The notes: a model not told the origin generated them from the letters alone. A stretch of 64,000 nucleotides of DNA from Hondaea fermentalgiana (GCA_014084085.1 NPFB01000035.1:118631-182630), one strand, 5' to 3'; shown: positions 1 to 10,393, counted from the stretch's first letter. Numbers and translations are program-made.

Positions 1-30
<30 letters not shown>
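1..30. repeat. (CAAT)n tetranucleotide microsatellite at the window edge
   Basis: Perfect CAAT repeat of about 7.5 copies, which may continue to the left of the window. It is not coding. Confidence 0.95.
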
Positions 31-32
<2 letters not shown>

Positions 33-244
33 CCCCCAAGCAGTCCCCTCCTCCGCCTCCGCACCACTTTCCATCTTCGCAGCTCCTCTCCATCTCGCTT
101 CCTTCGCCTCTCCCCTCCCCCTCAACCCCCATCACCTGCATCACGATCGCCTCGCGAGACTCGCTGCATTTCATCGCCGTCCCTTGCTGCCTTGCCGAAG
201 TGCGCTGCCCTGCCCTGCACTGTATCTCTCGCCCTGCACTGTAC

Positions 245-301
245 TGCCTTGCCTTGCCTTGCCTTGCTTGCCTTGCTTGCCTTGCCTTGCTTGCCTTGCC
301 T
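245..301. repeat. CCTTG/CTTGC pentanucleotide-type repeat
   Basis: Imperfect run of GCCTT and GCTTG units in the leader upstream of CPT2. Related C/T-rich pentamers recur at 5177-5216 and around 6370-6415, so this repeat class is shared between leaders in the window. Confidence 0.85.
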
Positions 302-564
302 CGCATTACTGCGCATCGCATCGCATCGCACCGCGCATTGCAAGGGCCTCCCGGCGATTACACACAGCCGGGGCGGATTGCAGCAGGATTGCAGTACCGC
401 ACGCCGCGTCTGCACCCGGCGCAGACCACGCAGACAGACATCAGACAGACGGACAGACGCCGCTAGACGCCCCACCCGGGCCATCTTTCTGCGCGCGCGG
501 CTCCGCTGGTCGCGCTCGCGAGCGAGGCAGGCAGGCAGGCCGGCGCGAGGCGAACGGAACTAGC

Positions 565-584
565 GACCGACCGACCGACCGACC
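565..584. repeat. (GACC)5 immediately upstream of the CPT2 ATG
   Basis: Five perfect GACC units end at base 584. The initiator ATG occupies 585-587, so the repeat sits in the 5' UTR directly against the start codon. Confidence 0.9.
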
Positions 585-2618
585 ATGACGATGATGATGT
601 CGTCCCTGACGGCAACGGCGACGCGGCGCGGCGCGGCGAAACGGGCGGTGGCGACGGCCTCGCGCATGGGCGTGCGGGCGATGGGCACGCTGCCGCCGTA
701 CCTGCACGAGACCAAGATCCCGACGTTCCACTTCCAGGACTCGCTGCCCAAGCTCAAGGTGCCCAAGCTCGAGGAAACCCTGGAAAAGTACGAGTACTTT
801 ACCAAGCCCATGGTGTCAGAGGAAGAGTTTGAGCAGACGCGCAAGGCCGTGGCGGAGTTCAAGTCCGGCGCGGGCCCCTCGCTGCAGGAAGAGCTCATCG
901 CACTCGACAAAAAGGAGTACTCGAGCTTTTACAACCAAATGTGGTTCGACATGTACCTCAAGTCTCGGGACCCCCTGCCCCTCAACTTCAATCCGCAGCT
1001 CACCTTTGTGGACGAGACTGATCCCAAAAAGATGGACCAGGCGGCGCGCACGGCCAACCTGCTGGGCAGCTCTTTGCGCTTTTACCGCACTCTGGAAGAC
1101 GGCAAACTCATCCCGGATATCTTTCACATCGAACCCAAAAGGAGCCAGACGCGCACGTACGAAATGGTCTGCAGCATGCTGCCGCGCCAGCTCTCATTTT
1201 ACGGATCGTACTACTTTAACGCCTATCCGCTGGACATGAGCCAATACAAGGGTCTCTTTTCCTCGACGCGCATTCCCCACCAGGGCCGCGACGAGATCCG
1301 CAAGTTCTCTGCGGCGCAGTCCAAGCACGTTGTTGTGCAGCGCGGCACGGCATTCTACACCGTCCAGGTCCTCAACGACGACATGTCCATCGTGGACCAC
1401 GAGACTCTCGAGCGTAGCATTCGTTCCATTCTTCAGGACGACAAGAACGCCAACGCGCAGCCTCCTCTGGGCGCTCTTACGACCATGGAGCGCGATGCGT
1501 GGGCGGACGCGCGCCTTGCCCTCGAGAAGAATCCAGCCAACAAGGCCACGCTCGAGGCCATCGACTCGGCCCTCTTTGCCGTCTGCCTCGATGAGGCCAA
1601 GCCCGAATCTTATCAAGAGATTGCCGGCGTCATGCTCCACGGCAATGGCCGCAACCGATGGTTTGACAAGAGCTTCCAGCTTATTGTGGCGGCCAACGGC
1701 AAGGCCTGCGTCAACTTTGAGCATGCCTGGGGTGATGGTGTTGCGGTGCTGCGCTACTTTAACGAGATCCACACTGACGCCACGGCAGTTCCCGCGCGTG
1801 AGCCTGTCGTTTCTGGCATCCCTGAGGTTGTGGCTTCGGGCCCGAGCGGCGCGGATGCTGGCGCGGGTCCCGCCGCTGCCGGTGTGGGCGTGCCCAAGCG
1901 TTTGCACATCGACTTTGACGGTGATCTCACGAGCCGTGTCGAAAAGGCTGGCAAGGACTTTGACGCTGTCGTGAGCAAACTCGAGGTGGGCACCTTCGAG
2001 ACTGAGACCTTTAGCAAGAAGTCGCTCAAGGATCTCAACGTTGGAGGTGACGGCTTCATGCAAATGGGCTTTCAGCTTGCGCACGAGCGCTGCAATGGCT
2101 TTACGCCGGCCACGTACGAGTCCGCGAGCACTGCCGCCTTTAAGCATGGCCGCACGGAAACGATTCGATCTGCAACGCCCGAGGCTGCGGCGTTTGCCAA
2201 GGCGTTTTGCAACGACTCGGTGAGCGACGAAGAGCGCGCCAAGTTGCTGCGCACTGCCATCAAGCGCCACGGCTCCATCACAAAGGACGCCCTCATGGGC
2301 AAGGGTATGGACAGACATCTTTTTGCGCTGCGCGTGCTCGCAGAGCAACGCGACGCCAACCGGCTGCCGGCCATCTACACGGACAAGGCGTACCAGGTGA
2401 TCAACAAGATTATTCTGTCCACGAGCACCCTTTCGAGCGATGCCCTTTTTGCCGGTGGCTTTGGCCCCGTTAACCAGGATTGCTACGCTCTTGCATATGG
2501 TATTTCGAATGTGGGCGCGCGGACTGCTGTGGCCACGTACGGCCTTGGATCGCAGAATTTTGCGGACGAGCTCGAAAAGGCTTACCAGGACATGATCGAG
2601 GTCCTGAAGAAGGCCTAA
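585..2618 (+). CDS. CPT2: Carnitine O-palmitoyltransferase 2, mitochondrial
   Basis: Choline/carnitine acyltransferase family, 677 aa, close to the usual CPT2 length (about 650-660). It would transfer long-chain acyl groups from carnitine back to CoA in the mitochondrial matrix, feeding beta-oxidation. Seen: an Arg/Ser/Ala-rich, Asp/Glu-free N-terminus (residues 1-35) typical of a mitochondrial presequence, followed by a LPPYLHETKIPTFHFQDSLP-like opening segment. The catalytic His is His380 in FEHAWGDGVAV, matching the CPT2 FEHSWGDG motif. Near the C-terminus are an STST motif and GGFGPVNQDCYALAYGI, which correspond to the carnitine-binding region. The start at 585 is the first ATG after a GACC repeat and gives the presequence. 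It is a single exon. It converges on the kinase at 2973-5009. Confidence 0.95.
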   Translation: MTMMMSSLTATATRRGAAKRAVATASRMGVRAMGTLPPYLHETKIPTFHFQDSLPKLKVPKLEETLEKYEYFTKPMVSEEEFEQTRKAVAEFKSGAGPSLQEELIALDKKEYSSFYNQMWFDMYLKSRDPLPLNFNPQLTFVDETDPKKMDQAARTANLLGSSLRFYRTLEDGKLIPDIFHIEPKRSQTRTYEMVCSMLPRQLSFYGSYYFNAYPLDMSQYKGLFSSTRIPHQGRDEIRKFSAAQSKHVVVQRGTAFYTVQVLNDDMSIVDHETLERSIRSILQDDKNANAQPPLGALTTMERDAWADARLALEKNPANKATLEAIDSALFAVCLDEAKPESYQEIAGVMLHGNGRNRWFDKSFQLIVAANGKACVNFEHAWGDGVAVLRYFNEIHTDATAVPAREPVVSGIPEVVASGPSGADAGAGPAAAGVGVPKRLHIDFDGDLTSRVEKAGKDFDAVVSKLEVGTFETETFSKKSLKDLNVGGDGFMQMGFQLAHERCNGFTPATYESASTAAFKHGRTETIRSATPEAAAFAKAFCNDSVSDEERAKLLRTAIKRHGSITKDALMGKGMDRHLFALRVLAEQRDANRLPAIYTDKAYQVINKIILSTSTLSSDALFAGGFGPVNQDCYALAYGISNVGARTAVATYGLGSQNFADELEKAYQDMIEVLKKA

Positions 2619-2972
2619 AGTAGTAGCCATCATCGCGATGCGTGTCAAGAAAAAAGAACAAGACTAGTTGTAGACCCTTTTAATTGTCGAAACGTTTTTG
2701 AAGGATGCAAACAAACAATTTATAACATTCAGGCCATGTGTGATGCTTGCGTGACAAGAAAGATTGACAGGCAAGAATGAAGCTTGCTGTCAATGCCTTC
2801 TCGTTGCGACGAGGCGGCAATAATAATAAAAAAGAAAAACAAGTGTCTGGATACAGGACACGCGTGCGAGCCCTTTGCACGAAGACTGGCTCGTGCACGG
2901 ATCATGAGATACAAAGACTGCTTGCGAGCGTTTTGAACAGCAGAGCAGACAGCCAGCATGCGAAAAATAAAA
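2619..2972. other. Convergent intergenic/3' UTR region
   Basis: About 350 bp between the stop codons of CPT2 (+) and the CMGC kinase (-). It is more AT-rich than the genes, with A-rich tracts near 2820-2840. No credible coding sequence is seen; it most likely holds both 3' UTRs and polyadenylation sites. Confidence 0.6.
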
Positions 2973-5009
2973 TCACGCGTCGACCTTGAGGATCGGATGC
3001 TCCAAGGCTTCGCGGGCACTGAGTCTTCGCTTTGGGTCAAAGACGAGCATTCGCGCCAAAAGATCAACGCAACCCTCTGAAGAAGCAATCTCAGAGCCAT
3101 GGAGGCAAAGCAAATTGTGAATCTCTGCACGGACGCGACTGAGCTCAAAGGGCTCCACGCGATGCAGACCTGTCTTGGTGCCGTCTTCGCGAGCTGCAGC
3201 TCCTTTGCTGCCGCATTCACTCTCCATGTGCGTCTCGTTGCTCGTATGCGCGGACAACGCACGCTGACAAAGTGATGCGACACTAATATGGGGCCCGCCA
3301 ATGCGCGACCCGCGAGAACTTCCAATGCTAGCTGGTTGCGAACGAGGGGATTCGTGCATAATGTGAGCCTCGGCGTTCGCATCGTGACCCATGGCGGCGT
3401 CCCGGTGCGTTTGGGCCTTGCTGTCGCTGCCACCATCGTACTCCTCGCCATCGCTGCATTCCATGGCATTGTCATCGTCATCGTCATTCGGAGCGTTCAT
3501 GATCGACGAGGCTTTCGTAGCGGCGTCGAGATATGGCGTGGGAACGGCAAACGCAAAAGGACTGTGGGACCCCGAGGAGGAACCACGAGATGATCGCGAT
3601 TCCGAGTGCAGACGATAGGTGCTGATATCGAGGCCCGCACCCGGCGAGGATTCGTGGCGACGCATGACTTTTTGCTGAGACGTGCGAGGTGCGAGTTGCG
3701 CGGCCCGAGCAATGTTCCAAATTTGTAGTTGCGTCTTTTCCATGTCAACGTCGGGCTCGGCATCGACAGCGTGTTGCTGAAGCGTTCGATCAGCGCGGGC
3801 ACCGGCGCTGCTGGTGCTTGACGAGCGACTGTGATGCACATTTTCCTCCCCAATCACATTAACGGAGTCATAGTTGACACAGTCATTCTCATCATCCAAG
3901 GTTTCGCGCGATGCGCGGGCCGACGCGAGAGGTGGCACCTGTGGTTGCTGGTTCTTCTGCGAACACTCTGTATCCATGGTTGTGTCTTGCCTTGTGCCGA
4001 CGCCAATCACGCTTGCACGACGGTTGATATGACTGACAGTGGCAGGGGCCGCGTCAGGTGCGGCGGTATCTGTTGGCCGTTTATAGGGGTGCTGAGGTGA
4101 TTGACCCCTCACGGCCTCCATGCTCGATTGTGGCCGGTATTCGGCGCTCCTGTGATCACGGAGACGCGCGACGTTTCGTACGTGTTGCATAGTATCGTGA
4201 GCTGCAAAAGCCGAGGCAGACGTGGGTCCGGCAGAGTCTGCACCGGCCTCGGCTCGTTTCTTGCGAGATGCTCTCCTGCTGGAATAAAACTTGCCATTGA
4301 CAAAAGGAGCCGGATCGACGCGACCGAAAAAGTGACGCCATTGCGCAACGAGGTCTTTGTTCTGCGTGGCCGTAAAAAGTGGTTTGCCCAGTGCGAGCTC
4401 AAGCAGCGTGACCGCGGTGGACCAAATGTCTATTTTTGCGTCAAAAGGGACACCAAATACGCACTCGGGGGCACGATATCGCGTGGTCTGAACTTCAAAG
4501 AGATCAAAGTAGAGCGATGCGTCTTGAAATGTGATTGCGTTGCCAAAGTCGATGAGTTTGAGGCGGCCAGGAGCGTCGCGGAGAAAGGCCAAGTTTCCCG
4601 GTTTGATGTCCGCGTGGATGATGTCATTTTCGTGAACAAAGTGCACAGATCGCAGAATCTCTCGCGCAACCTGAATAAAGGCCGCCACGTTAACTCTGCT
4701 CGTCTGGCGCGCGCGGTCGTGCAAGGAGTCGCCGAGCAGCTCCATGACGATACACGTGCGACCATTTTCCACAAAGAGTTGCTGAACGTGCACAATTCTG
4801 TTTTGCGTGTCTACATCACGTAGGGCGCGCAGCAGGTTAAATTCCTGCGCGCCGAGCACGTATAGCTCGGGTCGCACTATTTTGATCGCCACGGGACGTC
4901 CGCCTTGGCCGAGGTCTCGGCACGCGAGGACCTGCGAGGCCCCGGTCTCGCGCACGGTGCTTTCGACCTCGAACCTGGCGCCCAGAATCGCACCTTTGGT
5001 CATCATCAT
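2973..5009 (-). CDS. CMGC-family protein kinase (DYRK/HIPK/PRP4-like) with a large C-lobe insertion
   Basis: 678 aa if translation starts at the triple ATG ending at 5009. The open frame extends upstream to 5270, but that part is mostly a translated TCTGC repeat, so I treat it as leader. Kinase landmarks: VAIK lysine K43, ELLGDSLHD hinge, HADIKPGN catalytic loop (132-139, resembling the HADIKPDN of PRP4 kinases), DFG at 154-156, TTRYRAPE T-loop end (175-182), DIWS (194-197). After residue ~240 the domain is interrupted by ~390 low-complexity residues rich in Ser, Arg, His and Asp. It then resumes with DLLARMLVFDPKRRLSAREA and ends at ILKVDA. All catalytic residues are present, so it should be active. 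The DYRK/HIPK/PRP4 placement is from motif resemblance; the subfamily is uncertain. Confidence 0.85.
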   Translation of the reverse strand: MMMTKGAILGARFEVESTVRETGASQVLACRDLGQGGRPVAIKIVRPELYVLGAQEFNLLRALRDVDTQNRIVHVQQLFVENGRTCIVMELLGDSLHDRARQTSRVNVAAFIQVAREILRSVHFVHENDIIHADIKPGNLAFLRDAPGRLKLIDFGNAITFQDASLYFDLFEVQTTRYRAPECVFGVPFDAKIDIWSTAVTLLELALGKPLFTATQNKDLVAQWRHFFGRVDPAPFVNGKFYSSRRASRKKRAEAGADSAGPTSASAFAAHDTMQHVRNVARLRDHRSAEYRPQSSMEAVRGQSPQHPYKRPTDTAAPDAAPATVSHINRRASVIGVGTRQDTTMDTECSQKNQQPQVPPLASARASRETLDDENDCVNYDSVNVIGEENVHHSRSSSTSSAGARADRTLQQHAVDAEPDVDMEKTQLQIWNIARAAQLAPRTSQQKVMRRHESSPGAGLDISTYRLHSESRSSRGSSSGSHSPFAFAVPTPYLDAATKASSIMNAPNDDDDDNAMECSDGEEYDGGSDSKAQTHRDAAMGHDANAEAHIMHESPRSQPASIGSSRGSRIGGPHISVASLCQRALSAHTSNETHMESECGSKGAAAREDGTKTGLHRVEPFELSRVRAEIHNLLCLHGSEIASSEGCVDLLARMLVFDPKRRLSAREALEHPILKVDA

Positions 5010-8000
5010 CGTTCGTCCCCTTCCCGCCAGCCAGCCAGCGAGCGAGTGACCAACCTCGCCAGCGGCCCCGCCGGGGCGCGAGCGAGCGGCCTCTGCCGCC
5101 AACTCCGGCCGACTTCGGTCGCCAGCCAGCCCGCTCGCCTCGCAAGCGAGTGCTCTCGCGAGGAGGCGGAGGGCTATGCTCTGCTCTGCTCTGCTCTGCT
5201 CTGCTCTGCTCTGCTCCGCCGCGCTAGCGATGATGATTGTTTGTGTGTATAGCGACGGTGTATCGCGCAATACAAATGTAGTAGGCCCTGAAGGGAAGGG
5301 AGATCTGGGGCAGAATGCACACGCCCCGACGGGCTTTCACAAGCCCGCCGCGCACACAGGCTGGCTTTGCACGCAAGAATTCGGGCCGTCGCCGTGCACA
5401 CGACGCTACAGAATGCCACCCAACGGTGCGGCCTTCGCGGCTGCGCCTTTCTTTCCGCGCCGACACGAGGCGTCCCCGCAGACGCAGACTAGCGAGTGCA
5501 CGAGCTCGAGCCCAAGCTCGCGGGAGCGACTGCGACTGCGCCTGCGACTTGGACGTGCAATCACAGGCCGCGAGCGTCCCGCCCGATGCCGCTCTCGCGC
5601 GTCGTGTGCACGCTCGAGGGCCGCTGCACTGTGCACGTGCACGTGCTCCTCGTGCACGTGCGCAAAGCAGTGCAGCTGGCCGGCGCTGCTCGAGGTCTCC
5701 CTTGCACAACTCGCGCCAAGACGGGCGGAGGAGCGAGCGAGCGAGCGGCTCCGCTCGGCGCGCAGGGCCGGTCGCTTTCGGCCAGCTGGGACGGGGTCGG
5801 AGTCGGAGTCGCGGTCCGATGGGATGGATGGGATGCCTAGTTGTCCAAGAGAGCCGCCCCGCTTCGCCCAAGAAAGAAAGCGGCGGCAGCTTCCGCGACG
5901 GTGACCAGGACTTCTGGCTGGCGGGCTGGCGGGCTGGCGGGCTGGCTGTCTGGCTGTCTGCACACGCCCGCTCGCCTGCGAGCCTGCGTGTGCGAGGCCT
6001 GCGACGCGGACGCGCCCGTGCGTGCAGGCCCTGACTGTGCGCGTGTGTTTTGCGCAAGCGATCGGTGGTACGCACGGCGAGCCAAGGGGGCTCCGCTTTA
6101 ACCCCCGCCCGCTTGTTGCCGCGGCGAACTCGTCTCCGCGCCTTGCGCCAGAGCACGCCAGCCAGCCAGCGAGCGAGCGAGCGAGCCTCGGTCCCAAGCC
6201 AAGCCGAGCTAAGCTCGCTCGTTGTTTGCGTGTTGTGTAAGATGGTCGACCAAGCTCTCGAGCTCGCTTTTGCTCCCCTGGCCAGCCTCGTCCCCGCGCG
6301 CCTTGCGGACGCCGCTAGCACCGCGGCCTCGGTGTCTCCGGCCCTCTCGCGCAGGCGCGAAGGCGGTCTGCCCTGCCTTGCTCTGCCCTGCAGTGCTGTG
6401 TCCTGCTCTGCTCCGCCGCGTCGCTGCAGCCGCGAAAGTAGAAGCCCTGTCTGTATCCTCGCTTGTTTCGGATCGCATCATACGCGCCCAGCAGCTGCAG
6501 CTGGAGGCGGCCGCCGCCGCCCGGCTCTCCGCGCCAGGCCCTGCGCCGCCAGTGCCTGTCTCGCCCGCGCAGGAGAACGCGCGCCGCGCGCGGGGTCTCC
6601 CGCGCTCTCCGCGCTGGTTTATCGGCTGCGCGGCTTGCTGGCATGGAGTGGAATCGAATCAATGCGAAGGGACAGATTAGATTAGATTCTGGGCTCCGGC
6701 GCCTGCTCGCTCGCCCCCCGCGCACGGCCTCGCCCCACGCGCAGAGCAGAACAGAGCGCGCGACCGGCGCTCGTTCGGCCGCTGCGCCGCTACGCCGTGC
6801 CGTGCCACGCCATGCTCTGCGCTGCGCTGCGCTGCTGCGCTGCGCCGTGCTCGGTGGCGAGACCTGGCCGGGCGAGACTGGGACGGTCGTGACGTCATTT
6901 TGGGACAAGGTCAAATCTTCTTCTGCTCAGAGAGAGAGAGAGACAGACAGATGGAGAGACAGAAACGAAGCGAGACACCGTGACAGCGGGAGAGCAGAGC
7001 AGAGCGTGGCACGGCATGGAATGGCATAGCGGCGTAGCGGCCGAGCGTTCCTGGCCGCAGCGGCAGGGAGGCAGACCCCGGAGCGCAAAGCGGACTGCCT
7101 CCACGAGCGACGCCTCGAGGTTGCAGCAGTCCCGAGTCGGAGAGCGCGCAAGGCTCGAGCTTTCCAAGAACTTTACGAGGCCCGCGAAAGAGCAAGCCGT
7201 CATGTGCTGCAGCTGTACCTCCGAACTCGTGCGGCGCACGCGTCCGTCCGTCTGTCTGATGCTGGCTGTGCAGTGCGCATGCACAGCAACTGCAGCTGCA
7301 CCGCGGGAAGAAGAGGCGTGCTCGTGGATGATGATGCGAACGTCTTGGGGGAGTCCCAGTGTCGACGAACGGACCGACCGAACGACCGACCGACCGGACG
7401 ACTGACGAGAGACAGACCAGACAGACAGACTGAGACAGACAGACCGATCGCCCCACGAGTGGTCGGCCTCCCGTCTGGTCAGACGGTCGCTCGACTTGAT
7501 CAACAAGAGTGGTCTCTGTAGTGTACTCTTTAAGTTGCGATGCGATTGGCGCAGCAGCACAGCAGGCAGCGGTGGGCAATCCAATGCAGAGAAGCACAAG
7601 AGAAACCAACCATGGCAAATGGGAACTTTCTAGATTTTGTCATGCGAACGAGACGGATGGTCTCGTCTGCAGCACTGCAGCATGCAGCTCACGCCCTCCA
7701 AAAACGTATGCGGAACTCTTTTTGCTGCCGGGTTCTCGCACCAGTTCCACGTCTGTCGTCAGGGCCGGTCAAAATTCCTGGGCCTCGTTTCAGCGTCAGA
7801 CTTTCTCCTGCAATCTCAAAGTAGCTTTATCCAAGCCACTACTCGGCTGCAGCTCGAGCGACGTCTACGTTGCGCCCGAATCGCGGTGGTCTTGTGATCA
7901 GTCGCTGGCGCTGGCATGCTCGTCGGGCTCCCTTCCTCCGCCGCGCGCTCGGCACGCTTGCTTGAGTTCGGCTTGCTTTGCTGGTCGGGCACGCTCGTCA

Positions 8001-9418
8001 CACTGACGCTGCGGTGGGACGACTCGCCGGAGTACCTTGAGCTGACCCTTCTCAAACTGCGCGATAGAAACGTGTCAGATCCTCGCATGGACAGAGGAGT
8101 GATGAAGAGGATAAACTGTAAACTTGCTTTGAGCAGAAATACACTCGTCTCGAAATTTTACAAAGTCAAGAAAGGGTCTGCATTCGATAAGGAAAAATCG
8201 GGCATCGAATGTGAGAGCTAGAGCCGTCACACAGACCATCTTGTTTACCTTGATTGATTGGCTGATTCTGATTTCGTCATGCCTTTGTGTGTTCTACTAC
8301 ACTATACTCCAAGGGAAAGCGTTTGTTGACACCTTGGATGTCTTGCACAAGCTCGACAGGCCTTGCTTTGATGGTGGCGTTCCTGGAACGTCTCAGATGA
8401 ACTTCAATGTGGTCTTCTATGTGCAAAAGTGGGGCCCAGATTCTTCAATTCGTCCACGCGGAGAGCGACACCTTGTCCATGCACCATGAAGAGCGTCTCA
8501 CGGGTCCGACTGAGGACTAACGATCCTAGAGTCTCGTTCTCATGCTCGCTGTATTGTATTGACATCAGGTTTCCCAAGATGAACTTTGTAGCGCTAAAAA
8601 GACTCATCGCGACCTCCACGAAATGTAGGATGGCAAGAACAAAAGATGCCTGCCAGGGCCTGTTTAAAGCGAAGCCATCGACGACCACCCATACGGGGAG
8701 TTCTTGTTTTCTGTCAGCTCGTCTTATGGACCACTTTGACGTGCTGCACGCAAAAGGCTCCCGGCACGATACAAAACTTGCCCACGGGGGATCGTCGCGG
8801 CACAGAAGCCGTGGTTCCAAGGAAGTCTCGTGTCGACGCTGACGTTTGCGCCAACACATCCATGATGTGCTCCAGTCGATGCTAGCTGTGCAGCAAGTGC
8901 ATGATCGAATGCTCTACTTTTGGGATTATTTTTTTGACTCCAATGCTCTCGCCACGCCACGCCACGCGCGTCCCATCGTCCAGAACGTATGCGGAACAAC
9001 CGCGGAACAGCATGTTCCGGTTCGTTCTGCTATCGAGCAAGATAGGCAGGGGTGTCCACCGTCTTCTTTTTTCGCGAGCAGCCAAGCAGGAAACGCACGA
9101 AGCCGACGGTGAGTTTTGGACGAGCGCGCGCGCGCGCGGGGCGCGAGGGAGAGTCTGCGCGGCGGAGCAAGCGAAGGCAGAGGCCCTCTTTCCGCGCCTG
9201 CTCGCGTGCGAGGCCACAAGCGCGGCCTGCGCGCGAGCGAGCGCCGACTGTTATTGATGGACTCGGCGGTCTAAAGCGGAAATCTAACGATAACCACGTC
9301 GCGTGCAGCAGAAACGGGTCAAGGTTGAGGGCGAGGGCGAGGGCGAGAACTGGGCGCGCATCCGGCGGAGAGGAGCAAAGACCCGGGTGGGATACGCTTG
9401 AAAAAGGCAAATCTCACA
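5010..9418. other. 4.4 kb repeat-rich region without a recognisable gene
   Basis: From the kinase start to MYCBP I recognise no conserved protein, rRNA or tRNA. From 5010 to about 7500 the DNA is very GC-rich and dominated by short repeats: TGCTC pentamers (5177-5216), GGCTGGCG units (about 5920-5950), GCGA units (about 6163-6185), CTGCG-like pentamers (about 6815-6845), CCGA and CAGA tetramers (about 7365-7445). Its long open frames encode only Arg/Ala/Ser/Pro-rich repeat translations. From about 7500 to 9100 base composition is more balanced, with small frames (for example 7916-8221 + and 8404-8859 -) that have no motif I recognise. A GGGCGA run lies near 9325-9350, just before MYCBP. Confidence 0.5.
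5177..5216. repeat. (TGCTC)8 pentanucleotide microsatellite
   Basis: Eight near-perfect TGCTC units in the leader of the minus-strand kinase. On the minus strand this reads GAGCA and, if translated, gives repeated Ser-Arg-Ala-Glu-Gln. That supports starting the kinase further in, at 5009. Confidence 0.9.
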
Positions 9419-9703
9419 ATGGCGACCTCGCACAAGACCTCGGACAGCAAGAAGGAGGAATTCCGCAAGTACCTGGAAAAGAGCGGCGTCATTGATGCCC
9501 TTACCAAAGTCCTCGTCGGTCTCTACGAGGAGCCAGAAAGGCCGACGAATGCTGTAGACTATGTGAAGCGATACATGGGTGCCTCTGCAGGTCAGGACTC
9601 GGAGGCCTTGAAGCGCGAAAACGAGGAGCTCAAGCAGCAGATTGAAGACCTCAAGTCGCAGCTCGATTCTGCCGGCGCGGGTGCCGGCGCCGCAGCCGAG
9701 TAG
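9419..9703 (+). CDS. MYCBP: MYCBP/AMY-1-like protein (c-Myc-binding protein homologue)
   Basis: 94 aa; animal MYCBP is about 103 aa. The body matches the family closely: an N-terminal DSKKEEFRKYLEKSGVIDAL segment, then LTKVLVGLYEEPERPTNAVD and YVKRYMGA, followed by a short C-terminal coiled coil (about residues 60-85). The start at 9419 (ACAATGGCG context, MATSHKTSD) is preferred over an in-frame ATG seven codons upstream, because the family starts just before the DSK block. In animals MYCBP binds Myc and A-kinase anchoring proteins and is also associated with cilia/sperm. In a protist the cilium/AKAP-type role is more plausible than a Myc link; that is inference. Confidence 0.93.
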   Translation: MATSHKTSDSKKEEFRKYLEKSGVIDALTKVLVGLYEEPERPTNAVDYVKRYMGASAGQDSEALKRENEELKQQIEDLKSQLDSAGAGAGAAAE

Positions 9704-10393
9704 ACATTGCAGGTGTCTAGCGCAGAGATTGTCAAATCTCTTTTCATGGATCGTTTTTTTACGCGCTCGGCAGCGGCAGTCGCAACATTTATCTCACAAT
9801 ACCAGACGGGTGGAGAAGGGCGACTGCGAGAAGAGGATCATTTTGTCGATCGAAATGACAAGGTTCCATGAGCGATCCTCGTATGAATCTGCCTCTCTAC
9901 GTAAAAAGAGCTCACCTGAAAAGAAGAAAACCTAATATACACGTCCTTTTTTTGTGTCATCATGTATATGGACAACCAACCTGTCAAGCCCAGCATCGCG
10001 CCATTCTTTCTTTGGTTAACAGTCTTGCGCAACAGAACAGAAATTTTTTGCTTTTGCTGCAAAACTCAGCAGCTCTCTTGCAACCACCTTACGCGTTGTA
10101 TTAGCGAATGGAAACTTTTCTTCGCGGTCATCATTTGCACGCGCTGCGCGTCGAAGACCTTTTACTCTGAACATGTGGAATATGAACTTTATCCTACTCA
10201 CGCCCCAGGCCGAGTGCATGAATTATATATTTTTAATTTTGGATGCACACACAACGCGAGATTCGATGTGATATGCAGACAAGAGTTGATCGATCAAGGA
10301 CGCGTGGAGATATTGGCACAATTTTTCGTTTCGTCCTTGGAGCGTGACACGGCGCTGCGGTGATTGCAACAAGCAACATTCTCAGGAGCGAGA
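9704..10393. other. Convergent intergenic/3' UTR region
   Basis: About 690 bp between the stop of MYCBP (+) and the stop of the VIT-VWA gene (-). It is AT-richer than the flanking coding DNA and has no convincing open frame or RNA gene. Confidence 0.55.

Larger units (their letters stand above)
1..584. other. Leader/promoter region upstream of CPT2 with short tandem repeats
   Basis: No gene is recognised here. The stretch starts with about 7.5 copies of CAAT (1-30), carries pentanucleotide CCTTG/CTTGC-type runs (about 245-301), and ends with five GACC units (565-584) that directly abut the CPT2 start codon. Open frames in this stretch are made of translated repeats (Ala/Leu/Cys/Pro or Arg/Gln/Ser) and are not credible genes. 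It probably holds the CPT2 promoter and 5' UTR. Confidence 0.6.

Noticed and set aside
1..30. Telomeric repeat at the left edge
   Set aside because: CAAT is not a known telomere unit and the run is only about 30 bp.
1194..2648. 484-codon minus-strand frame opposite CPT2
   Set aside because: It lies antisense to a gene with full CPT2 motifs and has no recognisable domain; it results from GC-rich third codon positions.
5010..5270. N-terminal extension of the CMGC kinase
   Set aside because: The added 87 residues translate the TGCTC pentamer repeat; the kinase fold begins just after the triple ATG at 5009.
5224..6321. 365-codon minus-strand frame upstream of the kinase
   Set aside because: It is Arg/Ala/Ser-rich repeat translation without motifs and overlaps other equally long frames on the opposite strand.
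6222..6685. Overlapping plus-strand frames beginning near 6222-6241 (a MVDQALELAF-type start)
   Set aside because: Both frames run through pentamer repeats, have no family match that I recognise, and neither has supporting motifs.
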